Below, in pieces: positions 22,112 through 32,946 of a stretch of 64,000 nt of DNA. This DNA is from Elymus sibiricus (taxonomy: Eukaryota > Streptophyta > Magnoliopsida > Poales > Poaceae). Every line of letters starts with the position of its first letter. Position 1 is the stretch's first letter. The DNA is taken from NCBI GenBank assembly GCA_039707655.1, contig CM077668.1, positions 64,559,086 to 64,623,085 of the forward strand, given 5' to 3'. The translations under genes were made by a program, and so were the position numbers. Below the pieces are notes generated by a model that was not told where the DNA came from, did no database searches, and saw nothing but the letters and a program-made list of their open reading frames with translations.

Positions 22112-25100
22112 TTACATTGTAATGAATCGAACACCCATGCAGTTCTGGTGTTGTTCATGTTTAGCCCTTGGAAGAGGTTTAGTCATCGGATCTGCAACAT
22201 TTAGATCCGTGTGTACTTTGCAAATATTTATGTCGTCCTCCTTGATGTAATCGCGGATGGAATTGAAACGTCGTTTTATGTGTCTGGTCCTCTTGTGAAA
22301 TCTTGGTTCCTTGGCTAGAGCAATGGCACCAGTATTATCACAAAACAGAGTCATTGGGTTAAGTGCACTAGGCACTACTCCAAGATCTGTCATGAACTCC
22401 TTCATCCAGACACCTTCCTTCGCCGCCTCCGAGGCAGCGATGTACTCCGCTTCGCATGTAGAATCTGCTACCACGCTTTGCTTGGAACTGCACCAGCTAA
22501 CCGCACCCCCATTAAGAATAAATACGTATCCGGTTTGCGACTTAGAGTCATCCGGATCAGTGTCAAAGCTTGCATCGACGTATCCCTTTACGACGAGCTC
22601 TTGATCACCTCCATAGACGAGAAACATGTCCTTAGTCCTTTTCAGGTACTTCAGGATATTCTTGACCGCCGTCCAGTGTTCCATTCCTGGATCACTTTGA
22701 AACCTTCCGGCCATACTTATGGCAAGGCTGACATCGGGTCTTGTGCACAGCATTGCATACATGATAGAGCCTATGGCTGAAGCATAGGAGATGACACTCA
22801 TCTTTTCTCTATCTTCTGCAGTCACTGGGCATTGAGTCTTACTCAACTTCACACCTTGCAAAACAGGCAAGAACCCCTTCTTGGACTGATCCATTTTGAA
22901 CTTCTTCAAAATCTTATCAAGGTATGTGCTTTGTGAAAGTCCTATTAAGCGTCTCGATCTATCTCTATAGATCTTGATGCCTAATATGAAAGCAGCTTCT
23001 CCTAGGTCCTTCATTGAAAAACTCTTGTTCAAATATTCCTTTACGCTTTCCAGCATTTCTATATTGTTTCCAATCAGCAATATGTCATCCACATATAATA
23101 TTAGAAACGCTATAGAGCTCCCACTCACTTTCTTGTAAATACAAGCTTCTCCGTAAACTTGTATAAACTCGAACGCTTTGATCACCTCATCAAAACGAAG
23201 ATTCCAACTCCGAGATGCTTGCACCAGTCCATAAATGGATCGCTGGAGTTTGCAAACTTTGTCAGCATTCTCTGGATCGACAAAACCTTCTGGTTGCATC
23301 ATATACAACTCTTCCTTAAGGAAACCGTTAAGGAACGCTGTTTTGACATCCATCTGCCAAATTTCATAATCGAAAAAGGCAGCTATTGCTAACATGATTC
23401 TGACGGACTTAAGCATCGCTACGGGTGAGAATGTCTCATCGTAGTCAACTCCTTGAACTTGTGAAAAACCCTTTGCCACAAGTCGAGCTTTATAGACGGT
23501 GACATTACCGTCCGCGTCCGTCTTCCTCTTAAAGATCCATTTGTTCTGAATGGCCTTACGCCCTTCAGGTAATACTTCCAAAGTCCATACTTTGTTTTCA
23601 TACATGGATCCCATCTCGGATTTCATGGCCTCTAACCACTTATCGGAATCCGGGCCCATCATCGCTTCTCCATAGCTCGTAGGTTCATCGTTGTCTAACA
23701 ACATGACCTCTAAGACAGGGTTGCCGTACCACTCAGGAGCAGTACGCGTCCTTGTCGACCTACGAGGTTCGATAGCAACTTGATCCAAAGCTTCATGATC
23801 ATCATCATTAACTTCCTCTTCAGCTAATGTAGGCTCCACAGAAACAACTTTCTGCGCTGCGCTACTCTCGGGTTGAAGTAAAGGTTCAACAACCTCATCA
23901 AGTTCTATCTTCCTCCCACTCAATTCTTTCGAGAGAAACTCTTTCTCAAGAAATGTTCCGTTTTTAGCGACAAACACTTTGCCTTCGGATCTGAGGTAGA
24001 AGGTATACCCAACTGTCTCTTTTGGGTATCCTATGAAGACGCATTTCTCCGCTTTGGGTTCCAGCTTTTCAGGCTGAAGCTTTTTGACATAAGCATCACA
24101 TCCCCAAACTTTAAGAAACGACAGCTTTGGCTTCTTGCCAAACCAAAGTTCATATGGCGTCGTCTCAACGGATTTCGATGGTGCCCTATTTAAAGTGAAT
24201 GCAGCTGTCTCTAATGCATAACCCCAAAACGATAGTGGCAAATCGGCAAGAGACATCATAGATCGCACCATATCCAATAAGGTTCGATTACGACGTTCGG
24301 ACACACCATTACGCTGTGGTGTTCCAGGCGGTGTTAATTGTGAAACAATTCCACACTGTCTTAAGTGACTGCCAAACTCATAACTCAGATATTCTCCTCC
24401 TCGATCAGATCGTAGGAATTTAATCTTCTTGTTACGATGATTCTCAACTTCACTCTGAAATTGTTTGAACTTTTCAAATGTTTCAGACTTGTGTTTCATT
24501 AAGTAAATATACCCATATCTACTTAAGTCATCAGTGAAGGTGAAAAAGTAACGATAACCACCGCGCGCCTCAATACTCATCGGACCGCACACATCAGTAT
24601 GTATGATTTCCAATAAGTCACTTGCCCGTTCCATTATTCCAGAGAACGGCGTTTTAGTCATCTTGCCCATGAGGCATGGCTCACATGTGTCAAGTGATTC
24701 AAAATCAAGTGACTCCAAAAGTCCATCAGCATGGAGCTTCTTCATGCGTTTTACGCCAATATGACCTAAACGGCAGTGCCACAAGAAAGTGGTATTATCA
24801 TTATCAATTCTACATCTTTTGGCATCAATGTTATGAACATGTGTATCATTACTATCGAGATTCAATAAGAATAAACCCCTCACATCGGGTGCATGACCAT
24901 AAAAGATATTACTCATATAAATAGAACAACCATTATTCTCTGATTTAAATGAGTAACCGTCTCGCAATAAACAAGATCCAGATATAATGTTCATGCTTAA
25001 CGCAGGCACCAAATAACACTTATTTAGGTTCATCACTAATCCCGACGGTAATCGAAGAGCGAGCGTGCCGACGGCGATCACATCAACCTTGGAACCATTT

Positions 25101-26095
25101 CCCACGCGCATCGTCACTTCGTCCTTTGCCAGCCTCCGTCTATTCCGCAGTTCCTGTTTTGAGTTGCAAATATGAGCAACCGCACCGGTATCAAATACCC
25201 AGGCACTACAACGAGGGTTGGTAAGGTACACATCAATAACATGTATATCATATATACCTTGTTTGTTGTTGGCCGCCTTCTTGTCAGCCAAATACTTGGG
25301 GCAATTCCGCTTCCAGTGTCCAGTTCCCTTGCAATGAAAACACACAGTTTCTGGTTTGGGTCCAGCCTTGGGTTTCTTCACGAGAGGAGCAACTGCTTTG
25401 CCACTCTGCTTGGAGTTACCCTTCTTACCCTTGCCATTTTTCTTGAAACTAGTGGTTTTATTGACCATCAACACTTGATGCTCCTTCTGAATTTCAGACT
25501 CAGCGGCTTTCAGCATCGCAAACAGCTCGGCGACTGACTTGTTCATCCCGTGCATGTTATAGTTCAACACGAAGCTCTTGTAGCTAGGTGGCAATGATTG
25601 AAGAACTCTGTCAGTGATAGCCTCTGGCGGAAGGGGCATCCCTAACTCAGCCAGGCGGGTGGAGTACCCAGACATTCTGAGCACGTGATCACTGATAGAC
25701 CCGTTCTCCTCCATCTTGCAAGCATAGAACTTATCGGAGATCTCATATCTCTCGATCCGGGCATTCTTCTGAAAGATAAACTTCAACTCCTGGAACATCT
25801 CATATGCTCCATGACGTTCAAAACGTCTTTGAAGTCCCGGTTCTAAGCCATACAACATTGCACATTGAACTATTGAGTAATCATCAGAACGAGCCTGCCA
25901 GGCGTTCACAACGTCTAGAGACTCAACTGGAGCGGGTGGATCACCAAGCGGTGCATCAAGGACATAAGCCTTCTGGGAAGCCGTAAGGATAATCCTTAGA
26001 TTACGGGCCCAGTCCACAAAGTTACTTCCATCATCTTTCAACTTAGCTTTCTCTAGGAACGCATTAAAATTCAGGGGTGCTACTGCGCGAGCCAT
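22112..26095 (-). CDS. Copia gag-pol polyprotein (1327 aa), intact
   Basis: Encodes all proteins needed for copia transposition as one polyprotein. Start ATG at 26095 (MARAVAPLNFNAFLEK), stop at 22112-22114. Order: UBN2-type gag; CCHC knuckle CFHCKGTGHWKRNC from residue 252; protease WVFDTGAVAHIC with Asp at residue 302; integrase zinc finger starting HCRLGH at residue 440 with CEPCLMGKMTKTPF; integrase core (HTDVCGPM, SDRGGEYLS, NGVSERRNR); RT with IWQMDVKTAFLNG and YVDDILLIG, the YVDD at residues 1001-1004; RNase H with VDASFDTD, CEAEYIAA and FCDNTGAIALA; C-terminus DPMTKPLPRAKHEQH. No stop or frameshift was seen and every motif listed is intact. The copia order (integrase before RT) is clear. 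The minus orientation matches its LTRs. Confidence 0.97.
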   Translation of the reverse strand: MARAVAPLNFNAFLEKAKLKDDGSNFVDWARNLRIILTASQKAYVLDAPLGDPPAPVESLDVVNAWQARSDDYSIVQCAMLYGLEPGLQRRFERHGAYEMFQELKFIFQKNARIERYEISDKFYACKMEENGSISDHVLRMSGYSTRLAELGMPLPPEAITDRVLQSLPPSYKSFVLNYNMHGMNKSVAELFAMLKAAESEIQKEHQVLMVNKTTSFKKNGKGKKGNSKQSGKAVAPLVKKPKAGPKPETVCFHCKGTGHWKRNCPKYLADKKAANNKQGIYDIHVIDVYLTNPRCSAWVFDTGAVAHICNSKQELRNRRRLAKDEVTMRVGNGSKVDVIAVGTLALRLPSGLVMNLNKCYLVPALSMNIISGSCLLRDGYSFKSENNGCSIYMSNIFYGHAPDVRGLFLLNLDSNDTHVHNIDAKRCRIDNDNTTFLWHCRLGHIGVKRMKKLHADGLLESLDFESLDTCEPCLMGKMTKTPFSGIMERASDLLEIIHTDVCGPMSIEARGGYRYFFTFTDDLSRYGYIYLMKHKSETFEKFKQFQSEVENHRNKKIKFLRSDRGGEYLSYEFGSHLRQCGIVSQLTPPGTPQRNGVSERRNRTLLDMVRSMMSLADLPLSFWGYALETAAFTLNRAPSKSVETTPYELWFGKKPKLSFLKVWGCDAYVKKLQPEKLEPKAEKCVFIGYPKETVGYTFYLRSEGKVFVAKNGTFLEKEFLSKELSGRKIELDEVVEPLLQPESSAAQKVVSVEPTLAEEEVNDDDHEALDQVAIEPRRSTRTRTAPEWYGNPVLEVMLLDNDEPTSYGEAMMGPDSDKWLEAMKSEMGSMYENKVWTLEVLPEGRKAIQNKWIFKRKTDADGNVTVYKARLVAKGFSQVQGVDYDETFSPVAMLKSVRIMLAIAAFFDYEIWQMDVKTAFLNGFLKEELYMMQPEGFVDPENADKVCKLQRSIYGLVQASRSWNLRFDEVIKAFEFIQVYGEACIYKKVSGSSIAFLILYVDDILLIGNNIEMLESVKEYLNKSFSMKDLGEAAFILGIKIYRDRSRRLIGLSQSTYLDKILKKFKMDQSKKGFLPVLQGVKLSKTQCPVTAEDREKMSVISYASAIGSIMYAMLCTRPDVSLAISMAGRFQSDPGMEHWTAVKNILKYLKRTKDMFLVYGGDQELVVKGYVDASFDTDPDDSKSQTGYVFILNGGAVSWCSSKQSVVADSTCEAEYIAASEAAKEGVWMKEFMTDLGVVPSALNPMTLFCDNTGAIALAKEPRFHKRTRHIKRRFNSIRDYIKEDDINICKVHTDLNVADPMTKPLPRAKHEQHQNCMGVRFITM

Positions 26096-27372
26096 GATCT
26101 ACAACATAAATATAGCAAAGACAACTTAGACTATTGTTCTTAGATAATGAGTTTAGTTAATCATATTTTAAAAAACTCCCACTCAAATTGACATCCCTCC
26201 GATCATTCGAGTGTAACATGATCCAAATCCACCAACTCAAGTCCGATCATCACGTGAGTTGAGGTGGTTTCAATGGTGAACATCTTCATGTTGATCATAT
26301 CTACTATATGACTCATGTTCGACCTTTCGGTCTCTTGTGTTCCGAGGCCATGTCTGTACATGCTAGGCTCGTCAAGTTTAACCCGAGTGTTCCGCACGTG
26401 TAACATGGCTTACACCCGTTGTATGCGAACGTAGAGTCTATCACACCCGATCATCACGGCGTGTCTCGAAACGACGAACTTTCGCAACGGTGCACACTTG
26501 GGGAGAACACAATTTATCTTGAAATTTAAGTGAGGGATCACCTTATAATGCTACCGTCGTCCTAAGCAAAATAAGTTGCATAAAAGGATTAACATCACAT
26601 GCAAATCATAAGTGACATGATATGGCCATGAACTTGTGCTTTTGATCTCCATCTCCAAAGCACCGGCATGATCTCCATCGTCACCGGCATCACACCATGA
26701 TCTCCATCATCTTGATCTCCATCAACGTGTCGCCATAAGGTTGTCGCGCCGACTGTTGCTTCCACGACTATAGCTAACGTTTAGCGATAAAGTAAAGCAT
26801 TACATAGCGCTTAATGATTGACACGCAGGTCATACAATAATTAAAGACAACTCTATGGCTCCTGCCAGTTGCCGTACTCATCGACATGCAAGTCGTGATA
26901 TTCTATACAATACATGATCATCTCATACATCACATATATCTCATCATGTAATTGGCCATATCACATCACAACATACCCTGCAAAAACAAGTTAGACGTCC
27001 TCTAATTGTTGTTGCAAATTTTACGTGGCTGCTACGGGTATCTAGCAAGAACGATTCTTACCTACGCAAAACCACAACGTGGTGTAGTGATTGCTTTTTG
27101 ATCTTCTAAAAGAACCCTCTTCATTGAACCGATTCAACTAAAGTGAGAGAGACAGACACCCGCCAGTCACCTTTATGCAACAAGTGCACGCAGCGGTGAA
27201 ACCAGTCTCGCGTAAGCGTACGCGTAATGTCGGTCCGGGCCGCTTCATCTCACAATACCGCGGAATCAAGTATCAACTAGTAACGGCAAGCAATATGTAT
27301 ACATCCACGCCCACAACTCGTTTGTGTTCTACTCGAGATCTCATCTACGCATAGACCTAGCTCAGATGCCAC
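26096..27372 (-). other. Angela-type copia leader (PBS to gag start)
   Basis: About 1.28 kb of non-coding leader between the PBS and the gag ATG, as is usual for the BARE/Angela group, where packaging and dimerisation signals are thought to lie. No ORF of note. Bases 26640-26740 repeat the word gatctccat several times. Confidence 0.75.
27360..27371 (-). other. Primer-binding site of Angela-type copia
   Basis: The minus strand reads TGGCATCTGAGC just inside the 5' LTR. It matches the usual initiator-Met tRNA site TGGTATCAGAGC at 10 of 12 bases. Confidence 0.75.
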
Positions 27373-29235
27373 TGATGGGGAACGTTGCATGGGAAACAAA
27401 AAAATTTCCTACGCACACGCAAGATCTATCCATGGTGATGAGCATCTACGAGAGGGATAGTGAATCTACATACCCTTGTAGATCGCTAAGCGGAAGCGTT
27501 AATAAATGCGGTTGATGTAGTCGAACGTCTTCGCGATCCAAATCGCCGAGCGTCCCGCGATCCAATCACGATCCTTCCGATCTAGTGCCGAACGGACGGC
27601 ACCTCCGCGTTCAACACACCTACGGCTTGATGACGCCTTCACCTCCTCGATCCAGCGAGCGATGGTGAAGTAGTGGTTGAGTTCCAGCAGCACGACGGCG
27701 TGGTGATGGTGGTGAGGAACAATCTCTGCAGGGCTTCGCCAAGCACTACGGAGATTATGACGGAGGAACTAGAGGGCTAGGGTTGCCGGCACACGGCTTG
27801 GGAAATCCTGATGTGTCCCGTGTGCTAGCCCTGCCCCTCTATTTATATGTTGAGCCTTGGGGTCTAAACTTGGAGTAAAAGCCTCCTCCGGGTCGGTTTT
27901 GGCCGCACAAGGTCGGTTTGGCCCGCAGGGAAAGAGTCCAACTCGGATCCCTGCCGAACCGTGCACAGCCGCGCACAAGCGGTAGTACCGCTTCACACAA
28001 GCGGTAGTACCGCTTGGGCGGTAGTACCGCTTCACACAAGCGGTAGTACCGCTCGGGCGGTAGTACCGCTTCAACAAGCGGTAGTACCGCTTACGCGGCA
28101 GCAAAACTACTTTTGCACTTTCCAATACCTTGTGGGCTTTATCCCTTTGGCTCATATAAAGTGTTGCTGCACCCGAACACTTCGGTAAACATCCGGAACC
28201 TCTTCCGGTGAACTTCGGAACTCTTCCGGAGATCAAAACACTATTATCACATATATCAATCTTTACCTCCGGACTATTCCGGAGATCCTCGTCATGTCCG
28301 GGATCTTATCCGGGACTCCGAACAACTTTCGGTCACCAACATAATAACTCAATTATACTAATCGTCACCAAACGTTAAGTGTGTAGACCCTGCGGGTTCG
28401 AGAACTATGTAGACATGACCGAGACACCTCTACGGCCAATAACCAATAGCGGGACCTGGATGCCCATATTGGCTCCTACATATTCTACGAAGATCTTTAT
28501 CGGTCGAACCTCTATGTCAAGGATTCAGTTAATCCCGTATGCTGTTCCCTTTGTTCTTCGGTATGTTACTTGCCCGAGATTCGATCGTCGGTATCACTAT
28601 ACCTAGTTCAATCTCGTTACCGGCAAGTCTCTTTACTCGTTCCGTAATACAAGATCTCGTGGCTAACACTTTAGTCACATTGCTTGCAAGGCTCATTGTG
28701 ATGTTGTATTACCGAGTGGGCCCTGAGATACCTCTCCGTCATACGGAGTAACAAATCCCAGTCTTGATCCATGCCAACCCAACAGACACCCTCGGAGATA
28801 CCTGTAGAGCACCTTTATAGTCACCTAGTTACGTTGCGACGTTTGATACACACAAGGTATTCCTCCGGTGTTAGTGAGTTGCATGATCTCATGGTCAAAG
28901 GAACAGATACTTGACATGCAGAAAACAATAGCAATAAACTGACACGATCAAATGCTACGTTTACAGTTTGGGTCTTGTCCATCACATCATTCTCCTAATG
29001 ATGTGATCCCGTTATCAAATGACATCTCATGTCAATGGCTAGGAAACCTTAACCATCTTTGATCAACGAGCTAGTCAACTAGAGGCTTACTAGGGACACA
29101 GTGTTGTCTATGTACCCACACATGTATTTGAGTTTCCAATCAATACAATTATAGCATGGATAATAAACGATTATCATGAACAAGGAAATATAATAATAAC
29201 CAATTTATTATTGCCTCTAGGGCATATTTCCAACA
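27373..29235 (-). repeat. Angela-type copia 5' LTR (1863 bp)
   Basis: Five single-base differences from 20199-22061 by eye. TATA box at 27840-27848 and the palindrome array at 27977-28092. It ends at ggcatatttccaaca, followed by the GGTAT target duplicate. Confidence 0.95.
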
Positions 29236-30349
29236 GGTATACTGTTATCCAACAACAATATCTCGTTTACGCACCTGAGAGGTTTGCACGAGTTTTGCCA
29301 ACGTGGTTCAGCTGCAAGTTCGACCGAACTCCATACATTTTATTGTAGAGGCTTCCGTATCAGTCGCAGGAAGAAACTCTGGAATTGCTTCCAAGGTCTC
29401 TTTCCTTTGACTTGATAACGAAGATACTGTTATCTCGTCGAGTTGCACTGTCCTCCCACTCACCTTTTGTAAGAACCATTTTCTATAAAATCATACAGTT
29501 CTTTGTGGCAAACATTTTTGCCTCGGTATAGTGCTGGAGGAATACCCAATAACTTGGGATAACCTACAAAGTAGCACTTGTCTGATTTGGAACATGATTG
29601 TAAATATTTTACACAAGCCCCATATTCCAAATGTTAAGAAAAGATATAACATGGTTGGGTGTACCATACCATGGCATCATTTCAACAGATTTGATGGCGC
29701 TCTTTTCAGTGTAAAAGCCGCAGTCTCTAAAGCGTTACTTTAAAAGTGATAATGGCAAATTGATTTATGTCATCTTTGATCTCACCATGTCATAAATGGT
29801 TTGATTACATCTTCACAGACATTCCACTCACAGTGGTGTTCCGGGAGGTGTAAGTTATGAAACTCTTTTCACAACTCATCAGACATTCGCTAAACTTGTA
29901 ACTCAAATATTCCTTCCGCAATCTAATTGTAGAAACATAATTTTCTTGTTACAATAACCTCTACTTCATTTTTGAAAACCTTTTGAAGGATTTCAAAAGA
30001 TCCAGACTTATGTCTCATCAAGTAAATATCCATATATCTACTTGAGACATTTCTGAAGATAGATAAATCCACTACTAGCAACAACATTTATTGGACTACA
30101 CACATCATAATGTATGATCACCAATAAGTTCGTTATTCGTTTCTTATGGCCTGTGAACGGTATTTCAGTCACTTCACTTTTCGGAGGAGAGTTGCAAGTG
30201 TCAGATGATTCATAATCAAACGACTTCAAAATCCATCATTATGGAATTTCTCCATGCGGGTTTCTCCAATGTGGCCCAATGCAGTGCCACACATGTGTGG
30301 TATTCTTTTAGTCTTGCGACATTTAGCGTCAGTGTTATGGATGTATCAT

Positions 30350-30710
30350 ATTACCATCAATATTCATAACATACATCCCATCCATGATGGAAGTATGGCC
30401 CTTATGTTATTCATAATACTGAACAACAATTGTTCTTTTATGAACAACACTCTTGCAACAAACATTATGCAAATGGGCTAGAGTGTACAAAACTCTAAAA
30501 TCAATTATGAAAGTAAATTCAGAGGTAATGTACTATTATCAATATTCATAACATACATCTCATTCATAATGAAAGTATGGCCCTTATGTTATTCATAACA
30601 CAAAACATCAAAAGTTCTCTTATGAACAACCTTCTTGCAAGATACCTTATGCAATGGGCTAGAGTGTATGAAACTCCAAAAATGAATTATGAAAATAAAT
30701 ACATAGGGAA
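30350..30710. repeat. 182-bp tandem duplication in fossil copia pol
   Basis: The segment from caatattcataacatacat (30358) to about 30530 recurs from 30540 at a spacing of 182 bp. Later shared blocks include agtatggcccttatgttatt and atgggctagagtgta. Copies differ by roughly 15 percent, so the duplication is old. Confidence 0.8.
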
Positions 30711-32932
30711 TACACCGATGGAAGGTATAGTAACATTTACTATGTTCCCAGCGCGTATCTAAACCTCACTCTGGCAAGTCTTTTAGGCCGTAGTAGTTCT
30801 TGCATCGAGTCGCAGCAGAATGCAATCGAGCGGGTATTTCTATGATCAATTCTAATCACAATACCCCAGAATCAGTGACTAACAATTTAATCACAATTCC
30901 CAAGAACTATTTCTTTGACCAGCCTTCTATATATCAATAGCTTGTATGACTTTCATACATGAGCTGGACATTCCAGTCTTCTCTCTTTTTGCCTTTATAC
31001 TTCTAACAGTTTAACTTTCAGTATTTCTCCTACTCTTAGAAGAAGCACTCAACTTTAAGAGTGGCGTTAGCCGCGGACATCCTAGGCGTGTAAGTCACAC
31101 TAACACCCTTTGGACATTTCCTTTCTCTTTAAGTTGTTTTATTCACCTTCATTTACATGACAGGCGTTCTACTGGATCCCTCTTGTATTAGTGTAATGCA
31201 TAGTAAACACTTTTACTAGTAGTTTGCAAACGAACACTGCTTTGGATATTTCATATCTTTTAGCCTTTGTCTATCTCTGAAAATAATTTTCAGTTCCATG
31301 AATATCACATAACTATCCAAACTTTTGAAGTTCGGGTCTCATGGAAGCAAACATATTGCACCTGACCGTAACGGAATTCTAGCTTTTGGATCGAAGGACG
31401 AGAGTCACATCATCCATAGCATTAGCGGGAGGATACCGAAAGCATGCGATAGGACAAAGTCCTTCTCGGCACTCTTGAGGACAATCCTCACATTACGTTT
31501 TCCAACCGTAAAGTTTTAACCAGATATTTAACAACTTATTCAATTTTAACAGGGAAGATGGAAACGCGAGCCATTATTCTACAACTATTATGCAAATCAC
31601 ACTTAGACAGTGTTCATAATTAATTGCACTAAGAATTAAACAAGTTAATTCTACAGTGCGCTCCCACTCAAATCAATATCTCTCATAATTGATTTTGAGT
31701 GATACAAGATCCAGACTTCAATTCATCGCCATAGAATCATCATCTCATGATGGGAATTTTAATCGGTAGGCCAACTTGCCGATCACATCTCTACGTGACT
31801 CTTGTTCATCTTTCGATGCGTGTGTTCCAACCTCAGGACGATCCTGCCATGAACGTCAAGACAACCAAGTGATCTTACTGTGAGGTCCGACCTCACCCGC
31901 CTCACACTTCTCCAATCGTTCGTACCCATGCAACCATGGCGCACCCCGAAAAGATAGGTGCCATGACGTTGCTACACTTGGGAGAACACTAACTACTTGA
32001 TATTTTAAGTGAGAGATCACCCTAATAAAAGCGACTACCACACAATCAAAAGGGTGCATCATAAGGGATAAACATCTCAGGCAATTCATAATAGCATGAT
32101 ATGGTATAGCCCTTTCTGACGGAGAAGTCTTTAATTTCTTCGTCTTTGGCATTTGCGTCGGTGTTCACCTTCTTGAAGATTGCCACCACCTTATCGATGC
32201 ACCAGATAATATTTCTATCTCTGTAGCTAATAAAATAAGTGCATTACTTAAGGTTGACACGCAGGTCATTAAAGTGACAATCATATGGCTCCAGCCATCA
32301 TGCCCAATCATGACACGCAGGTCATGTTAATTTACATTGTATAGTCATCTCATACATAATTAAATTAAATATGAGCACTGCTATACCACATCACATGCAC
32401 AGTCATCCTGCAAAACCAAGTTAGATGCCTCTAATCAGTTTATGCAAAAATTTATTTTACGTGGCTTCTAAGGTTTCGAAACAAACCGAACCTACCAATG
32501 TTCATCATCAAGTATGATTATTCAAGTCGCTAGATTAACTTTGCGGGGTGTATGAAAAACGAGATAATAAAATCTCGAGCCCCATACTGAACTTCGTCAT
32601 ACGAATGACCCCCGTGCAGATCATATCTGCATTGCCCTTTAGTCTGCGAAATTTCATCTTTCTCTTAACTATGGTGGAATTCAACGAACTGTTAGCAGTT
32701 CGTTGATCAATCAGGATCGCGGATTGCCAGAACTTTGAAACTCCACCATGTTGTTATCAAGATCAGAAATACGCAAATTCCAGGGAAGCAACAGGAACAT
32801 CGGGTAATAGATTTCATCTGCTACCCGCACAAATAATTTTTAGTAATAGAACTCATCTACTACAAATTATATTGTGCAACACCCATACATGTCATGTATT
32901 CTAGATCGTAACCTGCATCTACCCATAGCACG

Positions 32933-32945
32933 GCTCTTGATGCCA
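32933..32945 (-). other. Primer-binding site of element B
   Basis: The minus strand reads TGGCATCAAGAGC next to the 5' LTR. It is a variant of the initiator-Met tRNA site TGGTATCAGAGC with one extra base. Confidence 0.65.
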
Positions 32946-32946
32946 C

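Larger units (their letters stand above)
20199..29235 (-). mobile_element. Intact Angela/BARE-type copia retrotransposon, very young insertion
   Basis: LTRs 20199-22061 and 27373-29235 are each exactly 1863 bp. By eye they differ at five positions (20284/27458, 20333/27507, 20446/27620, 20728/27902, 21652/28826) with no indel, about 0.27 percent. The target duplication GGTAT is perfect (20194-20198 and 29236-29240). PBS, long leader, a 1327-codon uninterrupted gag-pol, PPT and TATA boxes are all in place. The LTR start TGTTGGAAATATGCCCTAGA is that of the BARE/WIS/Angela group. It looks autonomous by sequence. Confidence 0.95.
29241..32946 (-). pseudogene. Element B internal region, 5' part: fossil copia integrase/gag and leader
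   Basis: Aligns in order with the antisense pol, integrase and gag of elements at 22-26 kb and 55-60 kb. Examples are the TPPGTPQRNG-like coding near 29830, the GLxHIG-like zinc-finger region near 30270, and a gag start at about 31575 reading MARV on the minus strand followed by stops. The leader 31600-32946 is close to 59640-60957 of element E, so B and E are related families. A 182-bp tandem duplication lies at about 30350-30710. There is no usable reading frame. Confidence 0.75.
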
